The notes under the pieces are model-generated. The model ran no database searches. It saw only the letters and a program-made list of their open reading frames with translations, and was not told where the DNA came from. Of a stretch of DNA of 35,258 bases, positions 7,000-15,306 are shown piece by piece. Every line of letters starts with the position of its first letter. The stretch's first letter is position 1. This DNA comes from Candidatus Flavonifractor merdigallinarum (GTDB lineage Bacteria > Bacillota > Clostridia > Oscillospirales > Oscillospiraceae), in contig DXDX01000052.1 of assembly GCA_019115265.1 (NCBI GenBank), forward strand, positions 1 through 35,258, written 5' to 3'. Position numbers and translations under genes: made by a program.

Positions 7000-7855
7000 A
7001 TCCCAGCGCCATCCGCGCTGCTGTATACAGGAAAGCCAGCACCACGCCGCCCTTCCGCCACCATCCACGCACTGGGACGGTATCCGCCGCCAGAGGCCAC
7101 CCTCTCCACAGGGGCCAGGCCAGGGCGCACCCGGCCAGCAGGAGGAGCAGCGTCACGCCCTCTCCCACTCTCCCCAGCCGGGGGAGAAGCAGGGCGGCGG
7201 CATTCACCCCCATATGGAGCAGCACGCAGCACCACAGCCGCCCGGTGCACAGGGCCACATAGCCCAGCATCAGCCCGCCCACCAGGGCATAGAGGAGCTG
7301 GTTGGGGCTGCCGTGGCTCAGGGCAAAGCACAGAGCGCTGGCCACCACTGCCCCCCGCTCCCCCAGCGGGGCAAGGCGGCGGAGCATCGCCCCCCGAAAG
7401 AGCCACTCCTCCGCCAGAGGGGCCAGTAGGACGGTCTGCACCGCAGTCAGCGCCGGGGGATAGGAAAAAACCGCAGCGGACGCCGGTTCAGCGCCGCTCA
7501 CCGCCTGCGCCAGCGCCGCCCCCAAGAGGGTGATCAGGTTGGCCAAATACAGCAGTCCGGGCAGCACAATGGCGCAGCACAGCAGCTCTCTCCCATGCAG
7601 CGGGGGGTGCTCCGGCCTGGACGGGGCAGGCACCTGCGCCATAGCCCATAGGGCCAGTGGGAGCCCCACGCCATAGCTGGACAGCACATTCACCGTCCAC
7701 CAAAGCGCGGGCGCGTTCCAGAAGTCCCCTGTCCATTGAAGAAGTGCGCTCTGGAGCAGCAGGGCGCACACATCCCGCCCCAGGGTCCACCCCAGCAGAG
7801 CCCAGCCCGCCGCGGCCACACAGGCCAGAGCGGACGGGCTGATTTTTTCCTCCAC
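6998..7855 (-). CDS. CPBP family intramembrane glutamic protease
   Basis: A 285-residue multi-spanning membrane protein of the CAAX-protease/bacteriocin-processing (CPBP, Abi) family. The three motifs are present: EEWLFR (E149, E150, R154), FALSH (F178, H181) and HMGVN (H214, N218), all on predicted membrane helices. Bacterial members cleave substrates inside the membrane and are linked to bacteriocin immunity, signalling or protein maturation; the substrate here cannot be told from context. The GTG at 7855 is chosen because GGGGGAG lies 8 nt upstream; an in-frame extension to 8032 would run through the promoter region and overlap nrdJ. It is divergent from nrdJ and convergent with cstA. Confidence 0.85.
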   Translation of the reverse strand: MEEKISPSALACVAAAGWALLGWTLGRDVCALLLQSALLQWTGDFWNAPALWWTVNVLSSYGVGLPLALWAMAQVPAPSRPEHPPLHGRELLCCAIVLPGLLYLANLITLLGAALAQAVSGAEPASAAVFSYPPALTAVQTVLLAPLAEEWLFRGAMLRRLAPLGERGAVVASALCFALSHGSPNQLLYALVGGLMLGYVALCTGRLWCCVLLHMGVNAAALLLPRLGRVGEGVTLLLLLAGCALAWPLWRGWPLAADTVPVRGWWRKGGVVLAFLYTAARMALG

Positions 7856-7900
7856 CGGCCGGCTCCCCCCTTCTCCTTGCGCTGCAAAGGACACGCTCTG

Positions 7901-7906
7901 ATTATA
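7901..7906 (-). promoter_or_regulatory. -10 element of the CPBP gene promoter
   Basis: Minus-strand TATAAT at 7906-7901, about 45 bp before the GTG start. No good -35 lies 17 bp upstream (TATACA at best); a TTGACA at 7938-7933 is too far for this -10 and could serve CAAAAT at 7916-7911 instead. Confidence 0.4.
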
Positions 7907-7942
7907 ACAGATTTTGCCCTCCCTGTATACTCTGTCAACATC

Positions 7943-7970
7943 TTGCTTAAAATTTTTACTGTGGTACAAT
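7943..7970 (+). promoter_or_regulatory. nrdJ promoter
   Basis: TTGCTT (7943-7948), 16-bp spacer, TACAAT (7965-7970). The leader to the nrdJ ATG is about 40 nt, too short for a cobalamin riboswitch, so B12-dependent control at the RNA level is not evident. Confidence 0.6.
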
Positions 7971-8015
7971 ATCTGGTGCCTATATCCACAAATGAGAGGA
8001 AAGGGAGCGCGCAAC

Positions 8016-10262
8016 ATGCCCATCAGCGACAACGCCCGCGCCGTGCTGGAGCGGCGCTATCTCATCCGGGACGCCCAGGGCCAGCCCACCGAGACGGTGA
8101 ACGGGCTTTTTCACCGAGTGGCCGACGCCATCGCGGCGGCAGATACCCACTTTGACCCCAACGCCGACCCGGCCGCCACTGCGGCGGAGTTCTACCAACT
8201 GCTGTCAGAGCTGGACTTTCTCCCCAATTCCCCCACCCTGATGAACGCCGGGCGACCGCTGGGTCAGCTCTCGGCCTGTTTTGTCCTGCCGGTGGGGGAC
8301 TCCATGGAGGAGATTTTTGACGCCATCAAGTACGCCGCCCTCATTCACAAGTCGGGAGGCGGCACCGGCTTCTCCTTCTCCCGCCTGCGGCCCAGCGGCT
8401 CAGCGGTGAATTCCACCGGCGGAGTGGCCAGCGGCCCGGTCTCCTTTATGAAGGTGTTCAACGCCGCCACCGAGGCGGTAAAGCAGGGCGGCACCCGCCG
8501 GGGGGCCAACATGGGTATTCTCCGGGTAGACCACCCGGACATTCTGGAGTTCATCACCTGTAAGAACGACACCAGCCAGATTACCAACTTCAACCTCTCG
8601 GTGGGGGTCACCGAGGCATTTATGCGCGCGGCGGAGGAGGGTGCCGAGTATGAGCTCATCAACCCCGCCACCGGGGCGCTGGCGGGGCGGCTCAACGCCC
8701 GCAGCGTGCTGGAGCGGATGGTGGACTCCGCCTGGCGCACCGGAGAGCCGGGCATTGTATTCCTGGACCGGCTGAACCGGGACAACCCGGTGCCCAGCAT
8801 GGGAGAAATTGAGTCCACCAACCCCTGCGGAGAACAGCCGCTGCTGCCCTATGAGGCGTGCAACCTGGGCTCTATCAATCTGGTCCGCCATGTGAAGGAG
8901 GGCCCTAACGGCCGGGAAATCCACTGGGACAAGCTGCGATGCACCATCCGCACCGCCGTCCACTTTCTGGACAATGTGATTGAGGTCAACCGCTACCCTC
9001 TGCCGGAGATTGACCGGGTCACCCGCCTGACCCGGAAAATCGGTCTGGGCGTCATGGGCTTTGCCGACCTTCTGCTCCTGCTGGGCATCCCCTACAACTC
9101 CAAAGAGGGGGTGGAAACCGCTCGGACCATCATGTCCTTTGTCCAGAAGGAGGGCCACGCCGCCAGTCAGGAGCTGGCCCAAACCCGCGGCCCCTTCCCC
9201 CTCTTCGGGGAGAGCGTCTACCGGGACGGCCCGCCTCTGCGCAACGCCACCGTCACCACCATTGCCCCCACCGGCACCCTGTCCATCCTGGCCGGGGTGA
9301 GCAGCGGGGTGGAGCCGGTGTTCGCCTACGCCTATATCCGCAACATCATGGACGGCACCCGCCTGGTGGAGACTAGCCCCATCCTCCGCGCCGCCCTGGA
9401 GGAGCGGGGACTGTGGACGGAGGAGCTGGTGCACCAGATTGCCCAGCAGGGCACACTGGCCCATCTGGAAGGGCTGCCCGCCGACCTGCGCCGGGTGTTT
9501 GTCTGCGCCCACGATGTCTCCCCCCAGTGGCATGTGGAGATGCAGGGGGCTTTTCAGCAGTACACCGACAACGCGGTGAGCAAGACGGTGAACTTCCCCC
9601 ACACCGCCACACGGGAGGATGTGGCCCAGGTCTACCAGCTGGCCTGGAAGCTGGGGTGCAAGGGCGTCACCATCTACCGGGACGGCTCCCGCAGCGAGCA
9701 GGTCCTCAATCTGGGGACCGCCACCCCCTCCGCCTGTCCCGACTGCGAATCCCCCTATGGGGCCATCCAGCCCCGGCCCCGCCCCTCGGTCACCACCGGC
9801 TTTACCGAAAAGGTGCACATTGGGTGCGGCAACCTCTATATCACGGTGAACTACGACGAAAACGGCATCTGTGAGGTGTTCACCAACACTGGCCGGGCGG
9901 GGGGCTGTCCCAGCCAGAGCGAGGCCACCGCCCGCCTGGTGAGCGTGGCGCTGCGCTCCGGCATGGACCCCCAGAACATCATCCACCAGCTCAAGGGTAT
10001 CCGCTGCCCCTCCTGTCTGCGGCAGAGCGATGTCACCGTCACCTCCTGCCCGGACGCCATCGCCCGCAGTCTGGAGAAGGTGCTGAAGGCCTCCCAGTCC
10101 GGGAGCCTCCCCGCCCCACTGGAGCCCGCTGCTCCCGCCGCTGGAAACAGCACCCCCGCGCAGGCCAAACTGGCCAAGTTCTGCCCCGAGTGCGGGGCCC
10201 GTCTGGAGCACGAGGGGGGCTGCGTCACCTGCCGGGAGTGTGGTTACTCCAAGTGTAACTGA
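8016..10262 (+). CDS. nrdJ: adenosylcobalamin-dependent (class II) ribonucleotide reductase
   Basis: A 748-residue class II enzyme that reduces ribonucleotides to deoxyribonucleotides with a B12-derived thiyl radical and needs no oxygen and no radical-generating partner. Visible features: LNFLPNSPTLMNAG-like start (LPNSPTLMNAGRPLGQLSAC), KSGGGTGFSFSRLRP, KQGGTRRGANMG, NPCGEQPLLPYEACNLGSIN, and APTGTLSILAGVSSGVEP. After the barrel there is a TSCPD domain (GCGNLYITVNYDENG to the motif TSCPD) and a C-terminal zinc ribbon with CPEC and CRECGYSKC. The start at 8016 follows AAAGGGAG; the in-frame extension to 7914 overlaps the promoter. It stands alone, without nrdR or a class III gene nearby. Confidence 0.96.
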   Translation: MPISDNARAVLERRYLIRDAQGQPTETVNGLFHRVADAIAAADTHFDPNADPAATAAEFYQLLSELDFLPNSPTLMNAGRPLGQLSACFVLPVGDSMEEIFDAIKYAALIHKSGGGTGFSFSRLRPSGSAVNSTGGVASGPVSFMKVFNAATEAVKQGGTRRGANMGILRVDHPDILEFITCKNDTSQITNFNLSVGVTEAFMRAAEEGAEYELINPATGALAGRLNARSVLERMVDSAWRTGEPGIVFLDRLNRDNPVPSMGEIESTNPCGEQPLLPYEACNLGSINLVRHVKEGPNGREIHWDKLRCTIRTAVHFLDNVIEVNRYPLPEIDRVTRLTRKIGLGVMGFADLLLLLGIPYNSKEGVETARTIMSFVQKEGHAASQELAQTRGPFPLFGESVYRDGPPLRNATVTTIAPTGTLSILAGVSSGVEPVFAYAYIRNIMDGTRLVETSPILRAALEERGLWTEELVHQIAQQGTLAHLEGLPADLRRVFVCAHDVSPQWHVEMQGAFQQYTDNAVSKTVNFPHTATREDVAQVYQLAWKLGCKGVTIYRDGSRSEQVLNLGTATPSACPDCESPYGAIQPRPRPSVTTGFTEKVHIGCGNLYITVNYDENGICEVFTNTGRAGGCPSQSEATARLVSVALRSGMDPQNIIHQLKGIRCPSCLRQSDVTVTSCPDAIARSLEKVLKASQSGSLPAPLEPAAPAAGNSTPAQAKLAKFCPECGARLEHEGGCVTCRECGYSKCN

Positions 10263-10280
10263 CACCCCCGGTGTGTGGGT

Positions 10281-10620
10281 GTCCTCGCCGGACGGGCGTC
10301 CTGCGCGGACAGCGCCCGATTTCTTTTCGCGGAAAAGAAAAGGCGGCCTTTTAATGGGGCCGCCCCATTTTGTGGGTGCGGACCTCCAGTCTTTGCAGTC
10401 ACCTGTCTTGCATGGCAGTACAACGCTTTCCGCATAGGCAGAAAGCCCGGTTCAAATGGCACCAGGCTGGCGCAATCCCACCGCAGCAGAAATTTAGCCC
10501 GGTTGCGCATTGGGGGGAGTGCAGAGGGGGCAGCGCCCCCTCTGCGCTTTCTTTCCCACCGCTTTCTTTGGCAAAGAAAGCGGTGCCCCGTCCGGGTAGG
10601 ACGCCTGCGCGGCGAGCGCA
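10281..10620. repeat. gene-free hairpin-rich intergenic element
   Basis: No credible gene lies between nrdJ and the MerR gene. The stretch holds several perfect hairpins: TTTCTTTTC/GAAAAGAAA at 10320-10340, GCAGAGGGGGC/GCCCCCTCTGC at 10521-10545, and a 13-bp stem CACCGCTTTCTTT/AAAGAAAGCGGTG at 10557-10585. GC-rich blocks that share CCTGCGCGG and AGCGC flank the first and last of these (about 10289-10314 and 10590-10619), so the two ends look like diverged copies of one unit. This pattern fits a dispersed intergenic repeat family, perhaps a small non-autonomous element, but copy number elsewhere cannot be seen here. Confidence 0.5.
10342..10371 (+). terminator. probable nrdJ terminator
   Basis: Stem GGCGGCC (10342-10348) / GGCCGCC (10358-10364) followed by CCATTTTG. 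It overlaps an alternative palindrome ATGGGGC-C-GCCCCAT. The T-tract is short, so strength is uncertain. Confidence 0.55.
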
Positions 10621-10678
10621 AAAACCGCCCGGTTTGGCCGGTACCCCCACTGCTTCCCCTGAAAATCTGAAAAAAGAC

Positions 10679-10709
10679 TTGACCTTCCACCCTGTGAAAG
10701 GTGTATGAT
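10679..10709 (+). promoter_or_regulatory. MerR-type promoter with 19-bp spacer and operator dyad
   Basis: TTGACC (10679-10684) and TATGAT (10704-10709) are 19 bp apart, the overlong spacing typical of promoters that MerR proteins activate by untwisting DNA. The spacer is a dyad at 10682-10702 with arms ACCTT / AAGGT and inner CAC / GTG; 8 of 10 pairs match around the centre. The regulator encoded 57 bp downstream is the natural ligand-dependent activator. Confidence 0.78.
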
Positions 10710-10766
10710 ACCCATGCCCCCAGGGATTGTATGCCCCATCCAGGGGCGGAGAGACGAGGTGAAACC

Positions 10767-11417
10767 ATGAAAATCAACGAGGTGGAGGAGCTGGTGGGCA
10801 TCACCAAGCGCAACATCCGCTTTTACGAGGCGGAGGGACTGCTCTCCCCCCGCCGGGACAGCCGCAACGGCTACCGGGACTACGGGGAGGAGGAGGTGGA
10901 GACGCTGCGCAAAATCAAGCTCCTGCGGAAGCTGGATGTGCCGCTGGAGGAGATTGGAAAACTCCAGGCCAGCCAGCTCACCCTGGAGGATGTGCTGCGC
11001 CGCCATATCATCCAGCTCCGCCGTGCCCAGGACAATCTGAACACCATGGAAGCTCTGTGTGAAAAACTGGCCGGCGCCGGGGAGCAATATGCCGCCCTGG
11101 ACGCCAGCGCGTGGTTAAGCGATATGGAGTGCATGGAACAGGAGGGAACGCGGTTTATGAATGTGAACAAGCAGGACACCCGACAGCGCTATGTGGGCCC
11201 CGTCATTGCGGCGGTGGTCTTTGTGCTGCTGATGGCGGGGCTGATGGCGCTGATGATCTGGGGCTTCACCATCAGTCCGGAGGAAGCGCCCCCCATGGTG
11301 CTCATTGTGGTGTTTGCAGCCATTCCGGGCGTCTTTATCATCGGGGTACTGCTGGCCCTGCGCCAGCGCATCCAACAAATCAAAGGAGGAGAAGAAGATG
11401 CTGCTTCTCAATATTGA
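10767..11417 (+). CDS. MerR family regulator with C-terminal membrane helices
   Basis: A 216-residue protein. Residues 1-70 are a MerR winged helix (KINEVEELVGITKRNIRFYE, then RNGYRDYGEEEVETLRKIKL), followed by a coiled-coil dimerisation helix to about 105. Unusually, it then carries two strong hydrophobic segments, about 143-167 and 176-198, with a short tail of basic and acidic residues. This points to a membrane-tethered transcription factor. No metal-binding cysteine pattern like that of MerR or CueR is seen. The start at 10767 follows GAGGTGAAACC; an upstream GTG at 10701 lies inside the promoter. It is co-transcribed with, and overlaps by 20 bp, a YbjQ-family gene, and probably activates its own promoter. 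Confidence 0.88.
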   Translation: MKINEVEELVGITKRNIRFYEAEGLLSPRRDSRNGYRDYGEEEVETLRKIKLLRKLDVPLEEIGKLQASQLTLEDVLRRHIIQLRRAQDNLNTMEALCEKLAGAGEQYAALDASAWLSDMECMEQEGTRFMNVNKQDTRQRYVGPVIAAVVFVLLMAGLMALMIWGFTISPEEAPPMVLIVVFAAIPGVFIIGVLLALRQRIQQIKGGEEDAASQY

Positions 11418-11724
11418 TTCCATTCCCGGCAAGCGGGTGGAGGCTTTGGGCCTGGTAAAAGGCAGCGTGGTCCAGGCCAAGAACTTTGGCAAAGATTTTA
11501 TGGCGGGGATGAAAACCCTGGTGGGCGGCGAGATTGAGGGGTACACCGACCTTCTGAATCAGGCCCGCCAGATTGCCACCAAGCGCATGGTGGATGAGGC
11601 GGAGGCGCTGGGCGCGGACGCGGTACTGAACATCCGCTACGCCAGCTCCTCCCTCATGCAGAGCGCGGCGGAGCTCACCGCCTACGGCACCGCCGTGCGC
11701 ATTGTGGGCGTGGAGGATTGCTGA
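11398..11724 (+). CDS. YbjQ/UPF0145 family protein
   Basis: A 108-residue member of the UPF0145 (YbjQ, 'heavy-metal-binding') family: GKRVEALGLVKGSVVQAKNF at the start, then GGEIEGYTDLLNQARQIA, and EALGADAVLNIRYASSS near the end, which are the family's conserved blocks. Members form small ring-like oligomers; their role is not established, and metal binding is only suggested by the family name. AAAGGAGGAGAAGAAG precedes the ATG at 11398, which lies inside the end of the MerR gene, so expression is tied to that regulator. Confidence 0.88.
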   Translation: MLLLNIDSIPGKRVEALGLVKGSVVQAKNFGKDFMAGMKTLVGGEIEGYTDLLNQARQIATKRMVDEAEALGADAVLNIRYASSSLMQSAAELTAYGTAVRIVGVEDC

Positions 11725-11726
11725 GC

Positions 11727-13571
11727 TCACACTGTGGTATTCAAATCCTTCAATAGGCCCATAAACTCCTCGCCGGTGATGGTCTCATGCTCATAGAGGT
11801 ACTGGGCCAGGGCGTTCAAATCCCGCATATGCTCCCGCAAAAGCCCCTCGGCTTTCTGGTACTGGCGCTTGACCAGCTCAATGACCTTCCGATCCACCTG
11901 GGCGGCGGTCTCAGCGGAACAGGCCAGGGAGGTATCCCCGCCCAGATACTGGTTGTTCACTGTCTCCAGGGCCACCATGCCGATATCGTCCTCCATGCCG
12001 TACCGGGTAATCATGGCCCGGGCCAGCTTGGTGGCCTGTTCAATGTCGTTGGAGGCGCCGGTGGTCACCGAGTGGAAGATGAGGTCCTCGGCCACACGTC
12101 CGCCGGTAAAGGTGGCGATCTTGTTCTCCAGCTCCTCCCGGCTCAGAAGGCTGTGGTTGTCCTGCTCCACCTGCATGGTGTAGCCCAGAGCGCCGGAGGT
12201 GCGGGGGATGATGGTAATTTTGGTGACCGGCGCGGAGTGGGACTGGAGGGCGGCCACCAGGGCGTGGCCAATCTCGTGGTAGGCCACAATCCGCTTCTCC
12301 TGGTCGGTGAGGATGGCGTTTTTCTTCTGGTAGCCCGCGATGACCACCTCCACGCTCTCCTCCAAATCAGACTGGGTGACCAGACTCCGGCCGGAGCGCA
12401 CCGCCCGCAGGGCGGCCTCGTTGATGATGTTGGCCAGCTCCGCGCCGGAGGCCCCCGCCGCCACTTTGGCGATGGCAGACAAATCCACGCTCTCGTCCAT
12501 CTTCACCTTTTTGGCGTGGACTTTCAGGATGTCCTCCCGGCCCTTCAAGTCGGGCAGCTCCACCGGAATCCGCCGGTCAAAACGGCCGGGCCGCAGAAGG
12601 GCGGGGTCCAGGCTGTCCGGCCGGTTGGTGGCCGCCAGGATGATGACGCCCTTGCGGCCGTCAAAGCCATCCATCTCGGTGAGGAGCTGGTTCAACGTCT
12701 GCTCCCGCTCGTCGTTGCCGCCTATGGCTCCGGCACCGTCCCGCTTTTTGCCGATGGTATCAATCTCGTCAATGAACACAATACAGGGGGCCTTCTCATT
12801 GGCCTGTTTGAAGAGATCCCGCACCTTGGCCGCGCCGGCACCCACGAACATCTCCACAAACTCCGAGCCGGAGATGGAGAAGAAGGGCACCTCCGCCTCA
12901 CCGGCCACCGCCTTGGCCAGCAACGTCTTGCCGGTACCCGGAGGGCCCACCAGCAGCGCGCCCTTGGGGATAGAGGCGCCGATGGCGGCGTATTTGTCGG
13001 GGTTGTGGAGGTAGTCCACAATCTCCCCCAGAAGCTCCTTGGCCTCATCTTCCCCGGCTACATCGGAGAAGCGAATCCCCTCCGTAGACTGGACATACAC
13101 CTTGGCGTTGCTCTTGCCGAAGGACATAGCGCCCCCCAGTCCGCCATTCTGGAGCATCCGCTTGTTAAGCTGCCGGGTCATCAGCTGGCCCACCCCAATA
13201 AAGAGGGCAATGGGCAGCACCCAGGACAGCAGGAACTGGAGCAGGGGGTTCATCTGTTGGATGATGGGGGTGCCATACTCGGTAATCCCCGCCTGTTGGA
13301 GCCGGTCTACCAGGAAGAGGTCCTCCATCCGCCCGGTCTTATAGAAGTTGGGCGGGTCGTTCTTGTCCGCAAAGACAATCTCCCCATCGGTGACCTGGAC
13401 CTTGCTGAGCTGGCCATTCTTCGCCATCTGGAGAAAGACGCCATAGTCCACCTCGGTCACCTGGGCCGAGAGGAGCTGGGGCGTCACCAGCATGTTGAAG
13501 AGGAAGAGCGCCAGCAAAACAATCCCGTAGTAGAAAATCAGCGGTTTTTTGGATCGCTTGACTTCTTTCAT
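11727..13571 (-). CDS. ftsH: ATP-dependent zinc metalloprotease FtsH
   Basis: A membrane-bound AAA+ protease that extracts and degrades membrane and short-lived cytosolic proteins as a hexamer. With the start at 13571 it has 614 residues: membrane helices at about 12-28 and 109-129 with a small external domain between them, Walker A GPPGTGKT (209-216), Walker [10 protein letters not shown] (263-271), the second region of homology [19 protein letters not shown], and the zinc motif HEIGH (432-436). It reads [10 protein letters not shown] where the housekeeping FtsH usually has VGASRVRDLF, suggesting a second clostridial FtsH paralogue. An ATG at 13592 would add 7 residues but has a weaker ribosome binding site than the AAAGGA before 13571. 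The C-terminus is short. It converges on the YbjQ gene, with 2 bp between the stops. Confidence 0.94.
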   Translation of the reverse strand: MKEVKRSKKPLIFYYGIVLLALFLFNMLVTPQLLSAQVTEVDYGVFLQMAKNGQLSKVQVTDGEIVFADKNDPPNFYKTGRMEDLFLVDRLQQAGITEYGTPIIQQMNPLLQFLLSWVLPIALFIGVGQLMTRQLNKRMLQNGGLGGAMSFGKSNAKVYVQSTEGIRFSDVAGEDEAKELLGEIVDYLHNPDKYAAIGASIPKGALLVGPPGTGKTLLAKAVAGEAEVPFFSISGSEFVEMFVGAGAAKVRDLFKQANEKAPCIVFIDEIDTIGKKRDGAGAIGGNDEREQTLNQLLTEMDGFDGRKGVIILAATNRPDSLDPALLRPGRFDRRIPVELPDLKGREDILKVHAKKVKMDESVDLSAIAKVAAGASGAELANIINEAALRAVRSGRSLVTQSDLEESVEVVIAGYQKKNAILTDQEKRIVAYHEIGHALVAALQSHSAPVTKITIIPRTSGALGYTMQVEQDNHSLLSREELENKIATFTGGRVAEDLIFHSVTTGASNDIEQATKLARAMITRYGMEDDIGMVALETVNNQYLGGDTSLACSAETAAQVDRKVIELVKRQYQKAEGLLREHMRDLNALAQYLYEHETITGEEFMGLLKDLNTTV

Positions 13572-13679
13572 GTGTTCCCAATCCTTTCCCATTTTAGTGC
13601 CTATAATTTAGCACGCGAACGGACAAAGGTCTGTGCTATTTTGTGACCAAAGGGTGAACAATCTGTAAATAACAGCAAC

Positions 13680-13710
13680 GGAGGCCCTATCCGATTCGGA
13701 TAAGGCCTCC
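13680..13710 (-). terminator. hairpin after the DUF3343 gene
   Basis: A 14-bp stem with one mismatch (GGAGGCCCTATCCG / CGGATAAGGCCTCC) and a 3-nt loop, directly after the stop of the DUF3343 gene on the minus strand. The following bases are only moderately T-rich. Confidence 0.65.
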
Positions 13711-13718
13711 ATATTCTG

Positions 13719-13973
13719 TCACCAGGTATGCTGTTTTGGGGCGGCAAGTTCCTCCACCCGCTCGATTTCAATGCCATTCTCTTGGGCGGCCTCCTGTGCG
13801 CGGGGAAGGTCCGCCACATCCTCCAACCGAAGGGACACCCCACAGCACACACTGCACTCCCGGGGGGTGGGGGCCAGGGTACAGCGCACCTGCTGTGCCT
13901 TCATCACCTCATAGAGCCTCATAGCCTCGGTGTGGTTGGGGAAGAGGACATAGCCCAGACGCTTCTCCGCCAT
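13719..13973 (-). CDS. DUF3343 family protein (putative Se/S carrier-like)
   Basis: An 84-residue protein. It starts MAEKRLGYVLFPNHTEAMRL and has the family's central block PTPRECSVCCGVSLRL, where the cysteines sit at the position of the usual SSSCG motif. DUF3343 proteins are annotated as putative selenium/sulfur carrier-like and are often encoded beside 2-hydroxyacyl-CoA dehydratase-like proteins, as here; their biochemistry is not established. Its ATG overlaps the stop of the DCCP gene as TGATG, so translation is coupled and a joint role is likely, for example in thiol or cluster chemistry. Ends at a hairpin. Confidence 0.85.
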   Translation of the reverse strand: MAEKRLGYVLFPNHTEAMRLYEVMKAQQVRCTLAPTPRECSVCCGVSLRLEDVADLPRAQEAAQENGIEIERVEELAAPKQHTW

Positions 13974-15247
13974 CACTTCTCCAGCAGCTCCAGGAACGCG
14001 CCGATGCGGGTGCGCAGCTGCCCGGCGTCGGTGTCGGTGTAGTCGGTCTCCAGGCCCAGCACGGGGATGCCCTTCTCCCGCAGCGCCCGCTCCACGCTGT
14101 ATCCTTCGGTGTCGTACAGGGAGCAGAACTTCAAATTCACATCAATGACGCCGTCGGCGTGGTACTCGTCCACCAGGCGGAGAATGTCGTCAATGCGGGC
14201 GGTATTGGGGGTGAAGCAGGCGCAGTTGATACCCATGTACCGCTCCGCCAGGGCCTGAATCTGCCCGTCCAGGGTGGTCTGGGACTCGTCCACCAGGCGC
14301 TCAAAGTAGCGAGTGCCGGTACACATCTCCTCGGCCACCACCGCGCCGCCGCTGGTCTCAATGATGTGGTGGAGCTTCCAGTTGGGCACCGCCAGAGGGG
14401 TGCCGGTGAGGAGGATACGCTTGGTGCCCGCGGGGAACACCGACACGCCGTCCTTCACTCGCTGGTCCAGCTCGTCGCACAGCTTGTTGGTCATCTGGGT
14501 AAAACGGGTGGGGTCGTCGTAGAAGGCAATCTGGGAAATGACCAGCGCGTCCTTGCCGCTGATGGGCAGCTTCTCATTCTTTCGCAGCTCATAGAGCCGG
14601 GAGAGGGCGCGGCGCTTATCGTTGATGAGCTTGATGGCGCCCGCCAGCTTCTCGGCGGTGACGGTGTTACCGGTGACCTCCTCCACCTTGTCCTTAAAGG
14701 CGGCAATCTCCTCCGCCCACGCCTTCACATCCTTGGCCCGCTTCATCTGGGGGAGCTGCATGACGTAGACGGGCACGTCCTCCCCTAGAATCTCCCACGC
14801 CTTCTTCTTGCCGTCACAGGTAGTCTCCCCGATGTAGATGTCCGCAATGCGGAAGAAGGGACAGGTCCGGTCCAGGCGGGCTCCCACACTGGCCTTGATG
14901 AGGGGGCAGGTGTTAGCGGGCAGCACCTTCTCCCCGCCGGGGACCCAGAACTGGGAGCCGCCGCACAGGCCGGTGGCGATACCGTCGGCGGCAAAGACAA
15001 TCTCGTCGGGCACATAGACGCAGAAGGTGCCGAACACCTTGCCGCCCTTCTTCTGGTGCTCAATGAGCTCCGCGGGCCGAACGCCGTGGATTTCCGCGAT
15101 GACGAAGTTATAGTAATCCATCGCCTCCGGGCGGTTCTCCTGGGAGAGATACACCTCCCCAAAGAGCCCGGGGAGCACTTCGCACAGCTGGTCATGGACC
15201 TCCAGATTCATGCCCAGGGACTTCCACATCTCATGGTAATCTGCCAT
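13973..15247 (-). CDS. double-cubane-cluster protein (2-hydroxyacyl-CoA dehydratase-like reductase)
   Basis: A 424-residue protein of the HgdB/FldC-like superfamily, best matching the double-cubane [8Fe-9S] cluster proteins (DCCP; E. coli YjiM is a relative). Conserved parts: YHEMWKSLGMNLEVHD at the start, GTFCVYVPDEIVFAADGI (C76), ANTCPLIKASVG (C114), TCPFF (C129) and GETTCDGKKKAWEIL (C144), with further cysteines in CTGTRYF, NCACFTPN and KFCSLYD. DCCPs carry out ATP-driven low-potential reductions with electrons from a separate ATPase/[4Fe-4S] activator of the HgdC type; no such activator lies in the window. The physiological substrate is unknown. Start chosen at 15247 because AAAGGAAG lies upstream. 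It is divergent from the PadR operon and coupled to DUF3343. Confidence 0.85.
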   Translation of the reverse strand: MADYHEMWKSLGMNLEVHDQLCEVLPGLFGEVYLSQENRPEAMDYYNFVIAEIHGVRPAELIEHQKKGGKVFGTFCVYVPDEIVFAADGIATGLCGGSQFWVPGGEKVLPANTCPLIKASVGARLDRTCPFFRIADIYIGETTCDGKKKAWEILGEDVPVYVMQLPQMKRAKDVKAWAEEIAAFKDKVEEVTGNTVTAEKLAGAIKLINDKRRALSRLYELRKNEKLPISGKDALVISQIAFYDDPTRFTQMTNKLCDELDQRVKDGVSVFPAGTKRILLTGTPLAVPNWKLHHIIETSGGAVVAEEMCTGTRYFERLVDESQTTLDGQIQALAERYMGINCACFTPNTARIDDILRLVDEYHADGVIDVNLKFCSLYDTEGYSVERALREKGIPVLGLETDYTDTDAGQLRTRIGAFLELLEK

Positions 15248-15306
15248 TGCGGGACACTTCCTTTCTCCAGATGGGATGGGGGGCTCCATCCCTTTAGCCC
15301 CATCTT

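Noticed and set aside
7971-8015. Cobalamin riboswitch for the B12-dependent nrdJ
   Set aside because: The leader is only about 40 nt, far shorter than a cobalamin aptamer, and shows no B12-box-like sequence.
8400-10265. 621-residue frame antisense to nrdJ
   Set aside because: Shadow ORF caused by codon bias; nrdJ domains are intact on the plus strand.
10244-10816. 190-residue minus-strand frame across the nrdJ-MerR gap
   Set aside because: Composition follows the hairpins and crosses the MerR promoter; no ribosome binding site; repeat-derived frame.
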